A stretch of DNA of 33,120 nt from Candidatus Bathycorpusculum sp. GTDB taxonomy: Archaea > Thermoproteota > Bathyarchaeia > Bathyarchaeales > Bathycorpusculaceae. This document shows positions 7,607-16,035 of the stretch, in pieces. The notes beneath the pieces were generated by a model. The model was not told where the DNA came from. It did no database searches and saw nothing but the letters and a program-made list of their open reading frames with translations. Every line of letters begins with the position of its first letter. Within the stretch, counting starts at the first letter, position 1. The stretch lies in assembly GCA_009781395.1 (NCBI GenBank), contig WQYG01000013.1:1-33120 (forward strand). Direction: 5' to 3'. The position numbers and the translations under genes were made by a program.

Positions 7607-8560
7607 ATGTTAAGTGTGAATTTGTTGGCTTTTCAGGCCGCTCAGAAGCTTTTGGTTAATCCTGAATTATATGGTGTAGCTGTGTCAAAATCGTCTGCGG
7701 GTGCTGTTATTGTTGATGCAGGTGTTAATGTTCCAGGTGGTTTTGAGGCTGGGAAGATTTTAACTGAGTTGTGTCTTGGTGCGGCTGGAAAGGTTGATCT
7801 TGGCTTTAAATCGTATGGTGAGATTGATTTTCCTTCTGTTATTGTTACGACTGATTTTCCGGCTGTGGCCTGTTTGGGTTCTCAGTTTGCTGGTTGGCGT
7901 ATTAAGGAGGGTGATAATATTGCCATTGGGTCAGGTCCTGTTCGTGCTATAGCTCTTAAGCCTAAAGAGGTTTATGACGAAATTGGTTACACAGATCCTT
8001 GTGATAGAGCGGTAATTGTTCTTGAGAGTAATCAGTTGCCTACGGATGTGTTAATTGAGAAAGTTGTCAAGGCTTCTGGTGTTGCTCCTGAGAATTTAAT
8101 TGTGGTGGTTGCTCCAACAGCTAGCATTGCAGGGTTAACTCAGGTTTCAGGTCGTGTGGTTGAAGTTGGTATACATAAATTAAAAACTGTTGGGTTAGAT
8201 CCTAAATGCATAAAGTATGCTATGGGGTATGCGCCTATTTGTCCTTCTGGTCCTGATTTTGAGGTTGCCATGGCACGCACTAACGATGCCATACTCTATG
8301 GTGGTACCGTTTTTTGTGCAGTTGAATACGATGATGAAGTAAAATTGCAGGAAATTGTTAATCAAACACCTTCAATGATGTCTAAAGATTACGGCAAACC
8401 TTTTCTGCAAATTTTCCGTGAAGCTGACAAAGATTTCTACAAAATAGACCCCAACCTGTTTGCTCCCGCCGTCATAATAGTCAACAACATAAAAACCGGT
8501 CGAACCTTCAAAGCAGGAAAAATTAACCCCCAAGTTTTAGCCCAAGCTTTGGGCTTCTAA
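7607..8560 (+). CDS. mch: Methenyltetrahydromethanopterin cyclohydrolase
   Basis: Mch interconverts N5,N10-methenyl-H4MPT and N5-formyl-H4MPT, a cytosolic step of the C1 branch used in methanogenesis, methyl oxidation and the archaeal Wood-Ljungdahl route. Family hallmarks are the N-terminal 'MLSVN', 'AVACLGSQFAGWRI', 'GSGPVRAIA' and the later 'APICPSGPDFEVAMARTNDAILYGG'; length (317 aa) is normal. I choose ATG 7607 because homologues begin M-x-S-V-N. The ORF track's GTG at 7601 would add only two residues. A TATA-like tttaatat near 7560-7567 would place transcription just upstream. No other pathway gene is adjacent, so the gene stands alone. Its last 70 codons switch from G/T- to A/C-ending. 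Confidence 0.95.
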   Translation: MLSVNLLAFQAAQKLLVNPELYGVAVSKSSAGAVIVDAGVNVPGGFEAGKILTELCLGAAGKVDLGFKSYGEIDFPSVIVTTDFPAVACLGSQFAGWRIKEGDNIAIGSGPVRAIALKPKEVYDEIGYTDPCDRAVIVLESNQLPTDVLIEKVVKASGVAPENLIVVVAPTASIAGLTQVSGRVVEVGIHKLKTVGLDPKCIKYAMGYAPICPSGPDFEVAMARTNDAILYGGTVFCAVEYDDEVKLQEIVNQTPSMMSKDYGKPFLQIFREADKDFYKIDPNLFAPAVIIVNNIKTGRTFKAGKINPQVLAQALGF

Positions 8561-8588
8561 CTTTAATTTTTAGTTAACACCATTTTTT

Positions 8589-9185
8589 TTATTTTGGAAC
8601 GGTTAGGTACAGTACTTTTTGTACGCGTTGGGCAATTATCCAAGCTATGGGTATTGTGTAGAGTGCTAGTGTTGTGTTAAATAACGCTGCTAGGGGTAAG
8701 TATGCATTTGTGATGGCTCGGTCGAATGCAAAACCTATGGGAATTGCTTGGGGTAAGGCGAAGTAGAGTATAACTGTCATGCATGTAACGCGAGTTAAAA
8801 TGCCTAGTCCTGTTGCAGTTATGAGACATTTGCTGCTATTTATGATGCTGGTTTTGGGGTTTTTGTGGTAGTATATTTTTTTACCGATGATTATTCCAAC
8901 ATATATGCCTATTTGCATGGATAGAGTGGCAAGTAGGTTGTATATGGGGCTTGTTGGCAGTGTGCCGGGAAAGAGGACAAAAAGGACGCTGGTGTTTAAT
9001 AGAGATACAGCTATGCCAGATATGGGGTTGATTAGCAGGAGGGCTATGACTATGGGGATTTCCCATATTTGGTAGAATAGTACTGATGCGAACGGAGCGG
9101 CGACTGCAATGTGTGTCAATGTGGGGTTTAACACAATTGCTATGGCGGCAAAGACTATAGTTAGCGTGAGTTTTTTGGTATCCAT
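8589..9185 (-). CDS. ECF transporter substrate-binding (S) component
   Basis: A 198-aa integral membrane protein with about six hydrophobic segments starting at the N-terminus. The pattern (short basic start, 'TLTIVFAAIAIVLNP', a 'YQIWEIPIVIALLLI' second segment and a conserved-looking amphipathic loop) fits the archaeal ECF S-component fold that captures vitamins or metals. No biotin-, thiamine- or riboflavin-specific motif is evident, so the substrate is open. There is no EcfT or EcfA beside it; it may share energising subunits encoded elsewhere. A TATA-like element lies at 9216-9225 on the minus strand with only a short leader. It is convergent with mch, 28 bp apart. Confidence 0.62.
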   Translation of the reverse strand: MDTKKLTLTIVFAAIAIVLNPTLTHIAVAAPFASVLFYQIWEIPIVIALLLINPISGIAVSLLNTSVLFVLFPGTLPTSPIYNLLATLSMQIGIYVGIIIGKKIYYHKNPKTSIINSSKCLITATGLGILTRVTCMTVILYFALPQAIPIGFAFDRAITNAYLPLAALFNTTLALYTIPIAWIIAQRVQKVLYLTVPK

Positions 9186-9267
9186 TTTTGTTCTACACGG
9201 TCAAAATTGTTTTTACTTATTTAAGCGTGACTACTCAATAAAGTGTTTATGTTAAACTGTGGAAAAT

Positions 9268-9281
9268 TGATATATAATAAA
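9268..9281 (+). promoter_or_regulatory. TATA box giving a leaderless transcript
   Basis: The sequence tgatatataataaa is centred near 9275, about 26 bases before the GTG at 9301. Archaeal transcription starts about that far downstream of TATA, so the message would begin at the start codon. This supports GTG 9301. Confidence 0.65.
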
Positions 9282-9300
9282 GATGTGTATTTAGTTTAAA

Positions 9301-10557
9301 GTGAGTAGTTTGACTGAATCTGTACAGTTCACAACAGTAGCCTTAAAAGAGTGGATAGAAAAAGAAGCAAACACTTCTCTTATTCCTGTTCAAGCGCAAG
9401 CTAAAAAACTTTTAGATGAAACAAGTCAAGCTATTGCAGCCTTAAATGAGGTTTGTGAATCTCTTTTAGAGAATAGCAATAAAGAAATAGAAAAACGCAA
9501 TATGAAACTTTACAATCGCGCTAGGGCCTTAAACAAGTTAGCAAACCTGTTTATAGACCGACTTGCCAAACTCTCCATGCCTGAACAAATAACGTATGAT
9601 ACCCTGCGCAAATACAACAGTGAATCTCAGAAAACCCTCCTAGTTACTGAAGTTGATATAAAAAATTGGTTCCCCCGTATTTCACCTTTTTTCATTATGG
9701 ATAGACGCAAGTTTCTTACAGTTTATGATAAAACAAAACAGACTTTTCTCTCTTTAAACGAGTTTGTCAATAAAGAATATGTTAAAATAAAAACTTTGCA
9801 GGAAACTCTTCTAATGATTGGTGAATTGCAAGGTTTAGAGAATAAATTTACTGGCATGCAGGTAGAAATTGAAAACATAAAAAATGAACGGGTTCCAGTT
9901 GAGGCAAAAATTGCTGAATTGGAGCAAAAAACAGGTGAATTAAAAACTGCAGGCCCTATTGATCAGTTAAATTTTGTTACCTGTGAGATTGAAACTTTGA
10001 ACAATGATTTGAAAACCACCCTTAGACACCTGCAGAAACCCTTTATAAAAATGCAAGCCCTAGCAACTTCTGGCGGCGGAGGCGGCATAACACCTGACGA
10101 GTTACGTCTGATTAACCTGTATTTGGATACGCCCTTTGAAGCCTTAGTAATTGAAGAAACTGGTTGCCCTACTTTAAAGCGGGTTCTTGAAAAACTTCAA
10201 ATTATGTTAAAAGAGGACAAGTTAAAACTTAAACCTGACAAAGCTCGAAAAGCTGAACAATCCCTAACTGAAATCTTAGACAAGAGTCTGCTAAATGATC
10301 CTCAAGAAAAAAGCAAAACCTTATCAACACAAAAAGACCAACTTTTAACCTCTACACGTATGGATGAAATTAAACAAAATATATCCATGTTTGAGGACCA
10401 AACAGAGCAGCTTAAAGCCCGAAAAGCAAGCATTGAAGCACATGAAACAATTAAAAAACGTGAACACCAAGATTTACAATCTGACCTTAGCAATCGTAAA
10501 CGAGCCATCGAACGAAATATAGCCGAAGCCTTCACAAAAACCATCAAAATCACCTAG
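9301..10557 (+). CDS. Conserved coiled-coil protein of unknown function
   Basis: I do not recognise the family. The 418-aa protein is soluble, lacks a signal peptide or membrane segment, and is rich in Lys, Glu, Leu and Gln. Heptad-like stretches run over roughly residues 40-85, 155-260 and 325-410. They are broken by a globular-looking part after a Gly-rich hinge ('SGGGGGITPDELRLINLYLDTPFEALV', shown in part) near residue 260. A long, coil-hinge-coil layout suggests a structural or scaffold role (SMC-like or cytoskeletal proteins look similar), but there is no Walker motif and none should be assumed. It is transcribed alone from a leaderless promoter and diverges from the S-component gene. 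Confidence 0.72.
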   Translation: MSSLTESVQFTTVALKEWIEKEANTSLIPVQAQAKKLLDETSQAIAALNEVCESLLENSNKEIEKRNMKLYNRARALNKLANLFIDRLAKLSMPEQITYDTLRKYNSESQKTLLVTEVDIKNWFPRISPFFIMDRRKFLTVYDKTKQTFLSLNEFVNKEYVKIKTLQETLLMIGELQGLENKFTGMQVEIENIKNERVPVEAKIAELEQKTGELKTAGPIDQLNFVTCEIETLNNDLKTTLRHLQKPFIKMQALATSGGGGGITPDELRLINLYLDTPFEALVIEETGCPTLKRVLEKLQIMLKEDKLKLKPDKARKAEQSLTEILDKSLLNDPQEKSKTLSTQKDQLLTSTRMDEIKQNISMFEDQTEQLKARKASIEAHETIKKREHQDLQSDLSNRKRAIERNIAEAFTKTIKIT

Positions 10558-10671
10558 TCTATACTTTATTAAAACTTTAACTTGAGTGCTCGTAAAAGCG
10601 TTTTACCTTATGTTGTATTTGTATTTTGTAACTGTAGAACCTCTTGTTTGAGTTTAGTTGATTTTTCGAAA

Positions 10672-10684
10672 CCTTTTTATATTT
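10672..10684 (+). promoter_or_regulatory. TATA box of the zinc-ribbon gene
   Basis: The sequence tttttatattttg is centred near 10678 with an A/C-rich factor B element before it. Predicted start of transcription is near 10704, leaving a short leader containing aaagggg about eight bases before the ATG at 10724. Confidence 0.6.
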
Positions 10685-10723
10685 TGTATAGCATTTATAG
10701 CAAGTTTTCAAAGGGGACTATAA

Positions 10724-11074
10724 ATGTCTAAGACTCAGCAGAAAAAGAAGAAAAAACAGTCAGCTTGTCTTGTAGAGGTTGAGCAGGTTGAAAGTGAGCT
10801 TTTGCCTGCGTTAGTTGAAGAGTTAGACAAGTTGGCGAAAGAGAAAAAGTTTGTTGACATTCAGGTTTGTCCTAAGTGTAAGAGTCCTTTCATTAAGCGG
10901 GTTAATTCTATGGCTGGTGATATGTTTGCTCACATGGGTATTACTCCGCCTAAATGTGATTGTGGTGAATGTGGTTGGAGAGGGCAAATTGTGCTTAAAG
11001 CGACAAATAAGTCTACGACAGTTAAAGATGTTGTAATAATGGCTGAAGCAAACGAAATGGGTAGTGAAGAGTAA
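10724..11074 (+). CDS. Small zinc-ribbon protein with basic N-terminus
   Basis: A 116-aa protein. Residues 1-12 are almost all Lys/Gln, residues 16-45 form an acidic helix, and residues 49-90 hold a zinc ribbon with CPKC and CDCGECGW knuckles. The last part is a short beta/alpha tail. A basic tail plus a zinc ribbon suits a nucleic acid- or ribosome-associated protein, but I do not recognise a named family. The start is supported by aaagggg upstream and by a TATA box. It is monocistronic, and about 280 bases separate it from the ABC transporter genes. Confidence 0.72.
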   Translation: MSKTQQKKKKKQSACLVEVEQVESELLPALVEELDKLAKEKKFVDIQVCPKCKSPFIKRVNSMAGDMFAHMGITPPKCDCGECGWRGQIVLKATNKSTTVKDVVIMAEANEMGSEE

Positions 11075-11323
11075 CACAAAATCAAGAGCGTCTGTTGGTT
11101 TGATCGTATGTTATGTTTATGGTTGTGTTCAAGTGGCTGTTATTGGACGAGTTGTAGAACTGGGGTGAATTGGTTAAATTAATTTTTAACTAGGTGTCTA
11201 CATATTTATGTAGCTGAGTATGTAAAAGCAAACTGGGTGTTGCTCTAAAATGTGGTTTGGTTCAACATTTTGTTTTGTTTTTTGATATGTGTGTGTTAAT
11301 TGACTGTGTTTTAGGTGGATAGG

Positions 11324-11333
11324 TTTATTTATA
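11324..11333 (+). promoter_or_regulatory. TATA box of the ABC exporter operon
   Basis: The sequence tttatttata is centred near 11329. Transcription would begin at about 11355-11358, so the TTG at 11340 used by the ORF track would lie upstream of the message. GTG 11358 or TTG 11367 are the credible starts. Confidence 0.55.
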
Positions 11334-11357
11334 TTTGTTTTGAGGGTATTTACTTGT

Positions 11358-12098
11358 GTGATTTGTTTGGCGCTTGCTGTTGATGCTAAATCGTTAGTTA
11401 AGCAATTTGGTAGTGTTCGAGCCTTAGATAATTTGAGTTTTACTGTTAAGCCTGGGGAAATTTATGGGTTAATTGGTCCAAATGGTGCAGGTAAGACTAC
11501 CACGTTGCGGTCTATTTGTACTCTTATTTTGCCTTCTTCGGGTAAATTGGATATTTTTGGGTTAGATGTGGTTTCTCAAGCTTCTGAGGTTAGAAAAATT
11601 TTGAGTTATTTGCCTGAGGAGTCAGGGGCTTATCCTAACTTGACTGGGTATGAGTATCTTGAATTTATGGCTAAATTTAACCAAAAAGCTGATCGTGATG
11701 TTAAAAGTATGGTAAATGAAGCTGTTGAACTCTGTGGTCTTGGTAGTCGTCTTAAGGATAAGGCAAAAACTTATAGTAAAGGTATGAAGCGTCGTTTGTT
11801 AATAGCCCGTGCTTTAATGACTCATCCTAAACTTGCGGTGCTTGATGAGCCTGCTAGTGGTCTTGATGTTTTACAAGCATATAATGTTCGAGAAATCATT
11901 AAACGATATGTGAAAACCTATGGTGTAACGGTGATTTTAAGTAGTCATAATATGCTTGAAGTTGAGTATCTCTGTGATAGGGTTTCTTTTATAAATAAGG
12001 GTAAAATTGTAATTGAAGGTAACCCTCGTGAACTTAAAACTAATTATAATAGCGAAAATCTAGAAGAAGTCTTTGCAAAGGTGGCCGGTTATGTTTAA
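11358..12098 (+). CDS. ABC transporter ATP-binding protein (NatA/CcmA-like)
   Basis: ATPase subunit of an ABC-2 type exporter. Visible are the A-loop region 'LVKQFGSVRAL', Walker A 'GPNGAGKTT', the Q-loop region ending 'YLPEESGAYPNLT', signature 'YSKGMKRRL', Walker B 'LAVLDEPASGLD' and the switch His in 'SSHNM'. The signature departs from LSGGQ in the way common to NatA-type drug or sodium exporters. The start is set at GTG 11358 from the TATA spacing; TTG 11367 ('MALAVDAKSLVKQFG') gives an equally good N-terminus. It overlaps the permease gene by eight bases, implying translational coupling. The transported compound cannot be inferred. Confidence 0.9.
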   Translation: MICLALAVDAKSLVKQFGSVRALDNLSFTVKPGEIYGLIGPNGAGKTTTLRSICTLILPSSGKLDIFGLDVVSQASEVRKILSYLPEESGAYPNLTGYEYLEFMAKFNQKADRDVKSMVNEAVELCGLGSRLKDKAKTYSKGMKRRLLIARALMTHPKLAVLDEPASGLDVLQAYNVREIIKRYVKTYGVTVILSSHNMLEVEYLCDRVSFINKGKIVIEGNPRELKTNYNSENLEEVFAKVAGYV

Positions 12099-13380
12099 AG
12101 GGTTTAAAACAGTTTTTATAAAAGAGATTAAAGAACTCATACGAGATCCAAAAATTCTAGTTGGCATGATTCTAGTTCCTCTTATAATGCTCCCGGTTAT
12201 GGGTCTTGTCATGGGTTATGCTGTAACTAGTGTAGAGGAGCAGTCTCAAGGTTCTACCCTTGTTATCCTTAATAATGACTCTGATGGAGATTGGAGTCAA
12301 ACTTTTGTTACTTATCTTAGTTCAATTATGTCGGTTCAAGTTTTAAGTGACCTATCTCCTCAGCAAGTAATTGACCAAAAATTACTTGCCACTTATGGTA
12401 GTACTCAATTTATAGAAATTCCTGCGGGGTTTAGTCAAAATATGACTCTCTATTTAGAGGGTGATCATGCTATAACTACAAATGTTAACGTTTATGGCGT
12501 TTTTCAAGGCGGAGGCATGTTTAGTGACCTTGGCAGCTCTGAAATAGTTGCTTACGTGAATGCTTTTAACCGTGCCATTGCACCTGACGTTGTTTTAACC
12601 ACCCATTCAACAATTATAAAAGACCAAGTCCAAGAAGGCATCGACCCCGCAACCCTATCTATGTTAATGCTCTCCCAATCAATAGCCCTGCCTATGACTG
12701 TAATGATAATGATCCTATCCTCAATGCAAATAGCCGCCACAAGTGTAGCTATGGAAAAAGAAGAAAAAACCCTCGAAACCCTCCTAACCTCTCCTGTTGA
12801 CCGTTTCGCAATTTTAATGGGCAAAGTCTCAAGCACCGTAATTGTAGCAGGAATCGCCGCCGTAACAGTCCTAATAGGCTACTCCTACATGATAGGCTCC
12901 ATCACCATGGGCATACCTGACACCATAAACGTTGACCTCGTCACCCTAGGACTAGTTCCCTCAACCTTTGGCTACATAATGCTAGGCATATCCCTCTTTG
13001 TCACCCTACTCTCCGCCCTAGCCCTAGCAGTTATAATGTCTTCCTTCTCTGAAAACGTACGCAGCGCCCAAGCCCTAGTAAGCTACATCTACCCCCTAAT
13101 ATTCATCCCCTCAATAGCCCTAATGTACCTTGACATAAACACCCTACCCACAGCAATCAAAGCCGCCCTATACGCCATACCCTTCAGCCACCCAATGATC
13201 GCCTCCAAAGCAGTAATAATGGGCAACTATACCACCGTCATCTTTGGCATAATATACGTCACAATATTTACCATAATCATCATGTACTTTGCATCAAAAC
13301 TCTTCTCCACCGAAAAAATCCTCACCGCCAAACTAATGCTCAAAAAAGAATCAAAGAAAAAACACAACGACACAAACTAA
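12091..13380 (+). CDS. ABC-2 type permease (NatB-like)
   Basis: Membrane partner of the preceding ATPase. The first membrane segment 'VGMILVPLIMLPVMGLVMGY' is followed by an extracytoplasmic domain of about 150 residues. Five or six membrane segments then fill the C-terminal half, which includes the cytoplasmic 'EKEEKTLETLLTSPV' loop diagnostic of ABC-2 permeases (coupling helix region). I choose ATG 12091, which overlaps the ATPase stop and gives 'MFKGFKTVFIKEIKELIRDP', the usual family start. The ORF track's ATG at 12073 would lie deep inside the ATPase gene. Wobble bases shift from T/G to A/C near 12590 without any loss of the reading frame. Confidence 0.88.
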   Translation: MFKGFKTVFIKEIKELIRDPKILVGMILVPLIMLPVMGLVMGYAVTSVEEQSQGSTLVILNNDSDGDWSQTFVTYLSSIMSVQVLSDLSPQQVIDQKLLATYGSTQFIEIPAGFSQNMTLYLEGDHAITTNVNVYGVFQGGGMFSDLGSSEIVAYVNAFNRAIAPDVVLTTHSTIIKDQVQEGIDPATLSMLMLSQSIALPMTVMIMILSSMQIAATSVAMEKEEKTLETLLTSPVDRFAILMGKVSSTVIVAGIAAVTVLIGYSYMIGSITMGIPDTINVDLVTLGLVPSTFGYIMLGISLFVTLLSALALAVIMSSFSENVRSAQALVSYIYPLIFIPSIALMYLDINTLPTAIKAALYAIPFSHPMIASKAVIMGNYTTVIFGIIYVTIFTIIIMYFASKLFSTEKILTAKLMLKKESKKKHNDTN

Positions 13381-13721
13381 CCCCTCTATCACTTACAAAA
13401 ACCTAAAACTAACAATCCACCAAACCACCGCCAACAACAACTATAACACAATTAAACCCAATAACAACTCTCAAAACCTAACAAACATTTTTACACAAAC
13501 AACAGCAACTACTTGCGTAAATGACCTTCTAACATGTCTAATCCTAAAACAACAATTAATCCTAAATAAATTCCTATTAACAAGCCTTTTCTCTGTTTAA
13601 CAGTTAAAACCTTTATATTTTAAGAACACCTTTTACTTAAAATCCTCAAATATATATAGGTAAAGACGCTATTAACTGCCTTAGAGGGTTCGTAACGAAT
13701 AAACAAATCCAAACCATAATA
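13381..13721. other. Intergenic stretch with the kelch gene promoter
   Basis: About 340 A/C-rich bases with no gene. A strong TATA element (aaatatatatagg, about 13648-13660) lies 62-74 bases before the kelch ATG, with a second TATA-like tttatatttt near 13612. Nothing else is recognisable. Confidence 0.55.
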
Positions 13722-15332
13722 ATGCTATTACTTGCCATTTCTACATCTCTATTAGTTCTACCTCTTTCTACCCTTCACGCAGCAAACACAGATACCACCT
13801 CTTGGACAAAACTTGCCAACATGCCTACCAGTCGTGGTGGCTTAGACTTAGCTGTAGTGTCAGACAAAATCTATGCCATAGGCGGTTCAAATAATGACAG
13901 TGATCTTGATATAAATGAAATGTATGACCCTGTAACCGATAGGTGGTCTGTTAAAACGTCTATGCCCACTGCCCGAACAGGTTTTGCCACTGCCGTTCAT
14001 GCAAACAAAATTTATGTCATCGGCGGCTCAATTGATGATAACCTCACAGGCACTGTAGAAGTTTATGACCCCGTTAGTGATACTTGGCAAACTTTAGCTT
14101 CTATGCCTACCTCAAGAGCTGATTTAACGGCAAATGTTGTTGGAGACAAAATCTATCTCATAGGTGGTAAAATATACCTAAATACTTCCCCCTACTACAC
14201 TCAAACAAATGTTAACCAAGTTTATGATATTAAAACTAACACTTGGTCCACAAACACTTCCATGCCTATTGCCCTTCAAGGCCACACCTCAACTGTAATA
14301 GACACAAAAATATATGTCATAGGAGGCTCTAGACAGTCTCTTTCCGGAGTTGACACCTCAACTAGTACATTACAAATTTATGATACTGAAACAGGCAAAT
14401 GGTCAAATGGTCAACCTTTGATTTTTCCCTCTAGCTATGGCGCAGCTGTTGCAACAGTAGGCGATATGGCACCAACAAAAATTTATTATGCCGGCGGTTT
14501 TTCTATTGAAACCTTTACTGATAGAACACAAATTTATGATGTTGAACATGATTTTTGGAGTGAGGGCCCAAAAATGTCTTCCAAACGAGCCTACTTAGGT
14601 GTAGCCGTTGTAGCCGATATTATATATGCAATCGGCGGTCTTGACGGAGAAAAATGGTTAAACCTCAATGAAGAATTAAAACCCGCCAGTTATGGCAAAG
14701 TTCCTCCCACTATAGAAATTATAAGCCCTCAAAATAAAACCTATAAAAACCTACAAATTGATTACCAAGTTAACAAAGCAGTTTCCTGGGTTGGCTACTC
14801 TTTAGATAACGGTCCAAATATAACTTTGACAAAAACCCCTTTTTCCATAGATAACATACCTAACGGACCCCACTCCATAGTGCTCTTTGCTAGAGACACC
14901 TTGGGAAACATTGGCGTTTCAAAAACAGTATACTTCACAATCGACCAAGCAGTCCCAACAATTACCGTCATAACACCTATACAACAAGCCTACAACACCG
15001 CAGACATAATTCTAACAATCATAGTAGATAAACCTGTTACACAACTCTCCTACAGCCTAAACGACCAACCAGAAGTAACAATCACCGGCAACATCACTCT
15101 ACCTGCATTACCCGACGGAAACCATGTAATAATTGTTCACGCTATCGATGAACTTGGAAACTTGGGAACATCAGACGAAATCGCTTTCACAGTATCAACC
15201 TTCCCAACTTTCTGGGTTGCCACAGCAATTGTTCTAATAATAATACTTCTCACCTCAGGATTTCTAGTAATTAAGCATAAAAAAATCAGCAACAACCTCG
15301 CCATAGAAATACCTGAAAACCTAGCAGAATAA
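13722..15332 (+). CDS. Secreted, membrane-anchored kelch-repeat protein with Ig-like domains
   Basis: An N-terminal hydrophobic signal ends at 'LHAANTD'. Residues about 25-330 hold six kelch units of the form 'W..LA.MPT.R......V...IYAIGG', a beta-propeller. Two tandem Ig-like modules follow ('PTIEIISPQNKTY..' and 'PTITVITPIQQAY..'), each with the repeated 'VSWVGYSLDNG/VTQLSYSLNDQ' strand, then a C-terminal membrane segment near residues 497-518 and a basic tail. The protein is therefore displayed outside and anchored by its C-terminus. Such architectures are common on archaeal surfaces and serve binding; the ligand is unknown. ATG 13722 is the first ordinary start, but the upstream frame stays open without an ATG/GTG/TTG close by, and the signal peptide then lacks the usual basic start. 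Confidence 0.88.
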   Translation: MLLLAISTSLLVLPLSTLHAANTDTTSWTKLANMPTSRGGLDLAVVSDKIYAIGGSNNDSDLDINEMYDPVTDRWSVKTSMPTARTGFATAVHANKIYVIGGSIDDNLTGTVEVYDPVSDTWQTLASMPTSRADLTANVVGDKIYLIGGKIYLNTSPYYTQTNVNQVYDIKTNTWSTNTSMPIALQGHTSTVIDTKIYVIGGSRQSLSGVDTSTSTLQIYDTETGKWSNGQPLIFPSSYGAAVATVGDMAPTKIYYAGGFSIETFTDRTQIYDVEHDFWSEGPKMSSKRAYLGVAVVADIIYAIGGLDGEKWLNLNEELKPASYGKVPPTIEIISPQNKTYKNLQIDYQVNKAVSWVGYSLDNGPNITLTKTPFSIDNIPNGPHSIVLFARDTLGNIGVSKTVYFTIDQAVPTITVITPIQQAYNTADIILTIIVDKPVTQLSYSLNDQPEVTITGNITLPALPDGNHVIIVHAIDELGNLGTSDEIAFTVSTFPTFWVATAIVLIIILLTSGFLVIKHKKISNNLAIEIPENLAE

Positions 15333-15440
15333 CTCTGCTAACGGTTAAGAACTGTGTAAAAATGTTTTGTGATATTTTTTGTGATTGTTTTGAATTGTAT
15401 GGTTGATTATTTGTTTGGAGTAAGGTTTAAGTAAATTTGG

Positions 15441-15728
15441 GTGGCAACTTGTTTGTGTATGGGTGTCTTTATGCCGTATGTGCTTGATTATGTTTCAGCT
15501 GAAAGTGAGGGTTGTTCTTCAAAAATAGTGCTTGATGATCGTATTTTTTATGTTAGACTGTTGTCTTCACCTGTGGGGGCTGTAAAATATTTTTCTGCTG
15601 ATCAAAATGGTCATTTGCAGAAAGAAATTTCCAAGTCTGAATTTGAGTTGTGGGTAAATATTTTAGCTGACGATGATCTAGACGTAAAGGTTATACTTGA
15701 AAAGGTTATGCAGGGTAAAAAGTATTAG
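15441..15728 (+). CDS. Small hypothetical protein
   Basis: I do not recognise this 95-aa protein. The first 12 residues are hydrophobic and the following 'CSSKIVLDDRIFYVRLLSSPVGAVKYFSADQ' (shown in part) has alternating beta-type residues. The C-terminal third is an acidic amphipathic helix. Start could be GTG 15441 or internal ATGs at 15459 and 15471; no clear ribosome site favours one. Coding use is consistent with nearby genes (G/T-ending codons), which supports reality. It sits alone between the kelch gene and the tRNA. Confidence 0.5.
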   Translation: MATCLCMGVFMPYVLDYVSAESEGCSSKIVLDDRIFYVRLLSSPVGAVKYFSADQNGHLQKEISKSEFELWVNILADDDLDVKVILEKVMQGKKY

Positions 15729-15857
15729 TAGCTTGCTCCACTAATTTTTCCTGTTGATTTCTGCAAGTTGTTGTGTTTACTGTTTTTCTGTTTTCTTCTT
15801 GTTGTTGAGTGTTTGTGTGTTAGTTCTTTGTTGGGGTGGTGTGGGGGAAAAAGAGTG

Positions 15858-15869
15858 CTTAAATATTTG
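15858..15869 (+). promoter_or_regulatory. TATA box of tRNA-Trp
   Basis: The sequence cttaaatatttg, preceded by the purine-rich aaaaaga (factor B element-like), ends about 25 bases before the mature 5' end of the tRNA. This is the expected layout for an archaeal tRNA promoter. Confidence 0.6.
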
Positions 15870-15894
15870 TTTGTTGTGTAGAATGAGGTTGGTT

Positions 15895-16035
15895 GGGGTA
15901 GTAGTATAGCCAGGTATTACGATGGGCTCCAGAAGCAACCAGAATGGGTATGCTGACTTCCTTTGGGAAGAGTGACGAAGTTTTGGAGCTGTAGATACCC
16001 ATTGGTCGTCGGTTCAAATCCGATCTGCCCCACCA
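15895..16035 (+). tRNA. trnW: tRNA-Trp (CCA) with a 64-nt intron after position 37
   Basis: Acceptor GGGGTAG pairs with CTGCCCC (one G-U); the D-loop contains AGCCAGGT. The anticodon stem ATGGG/CCCAT frames loop C-T-CCA-G-A, so the anticodon is CCA (Trp). The T-arm is GTCGG-TTCAAAT-CCGAT, followed by discriminator A and an encoded CCA. The intron lies between positions 37 and 38, the canonical archaeal site, at about 15933-15996. Its exact ends may shift by a base. CTCC in the anticodon loop can pair with GGAG near the intron's end, as in a bulge-helix-bulge splice substrate, although I could not draw a textbook BHB. An IS begins about 130 bp downstream. Confidence 0.93.
15933..15996 (+). ncRNA. 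Box C/D-type methylation guide inside the tRNA-Trp intron
   Basis: The intron contains a CTGA box (15953-15956) joined by a CTTCC-TTTG-GGAAG stem-loop to GTGACGA (15972-15978), a C-box-like heptamer; together they can form a kink-turn. The nine bases just before the CTGA box, aatgggtat, are exactly complementary to exon 2 across the splice site. The fifth base upstream of the box pairs with tRNA position 39. Downstream of the C-like box, tggagc is complementary to exon 1 around C34. Haloferax pre-tRNA-Trp introns are known to guide 2'-O-methylation of exactly positions 34 and 39. Here the terminal C and D boxes are poor, so only the position-39 guide satisfies the N+5 rule cleanly. Confidence 0.62.
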
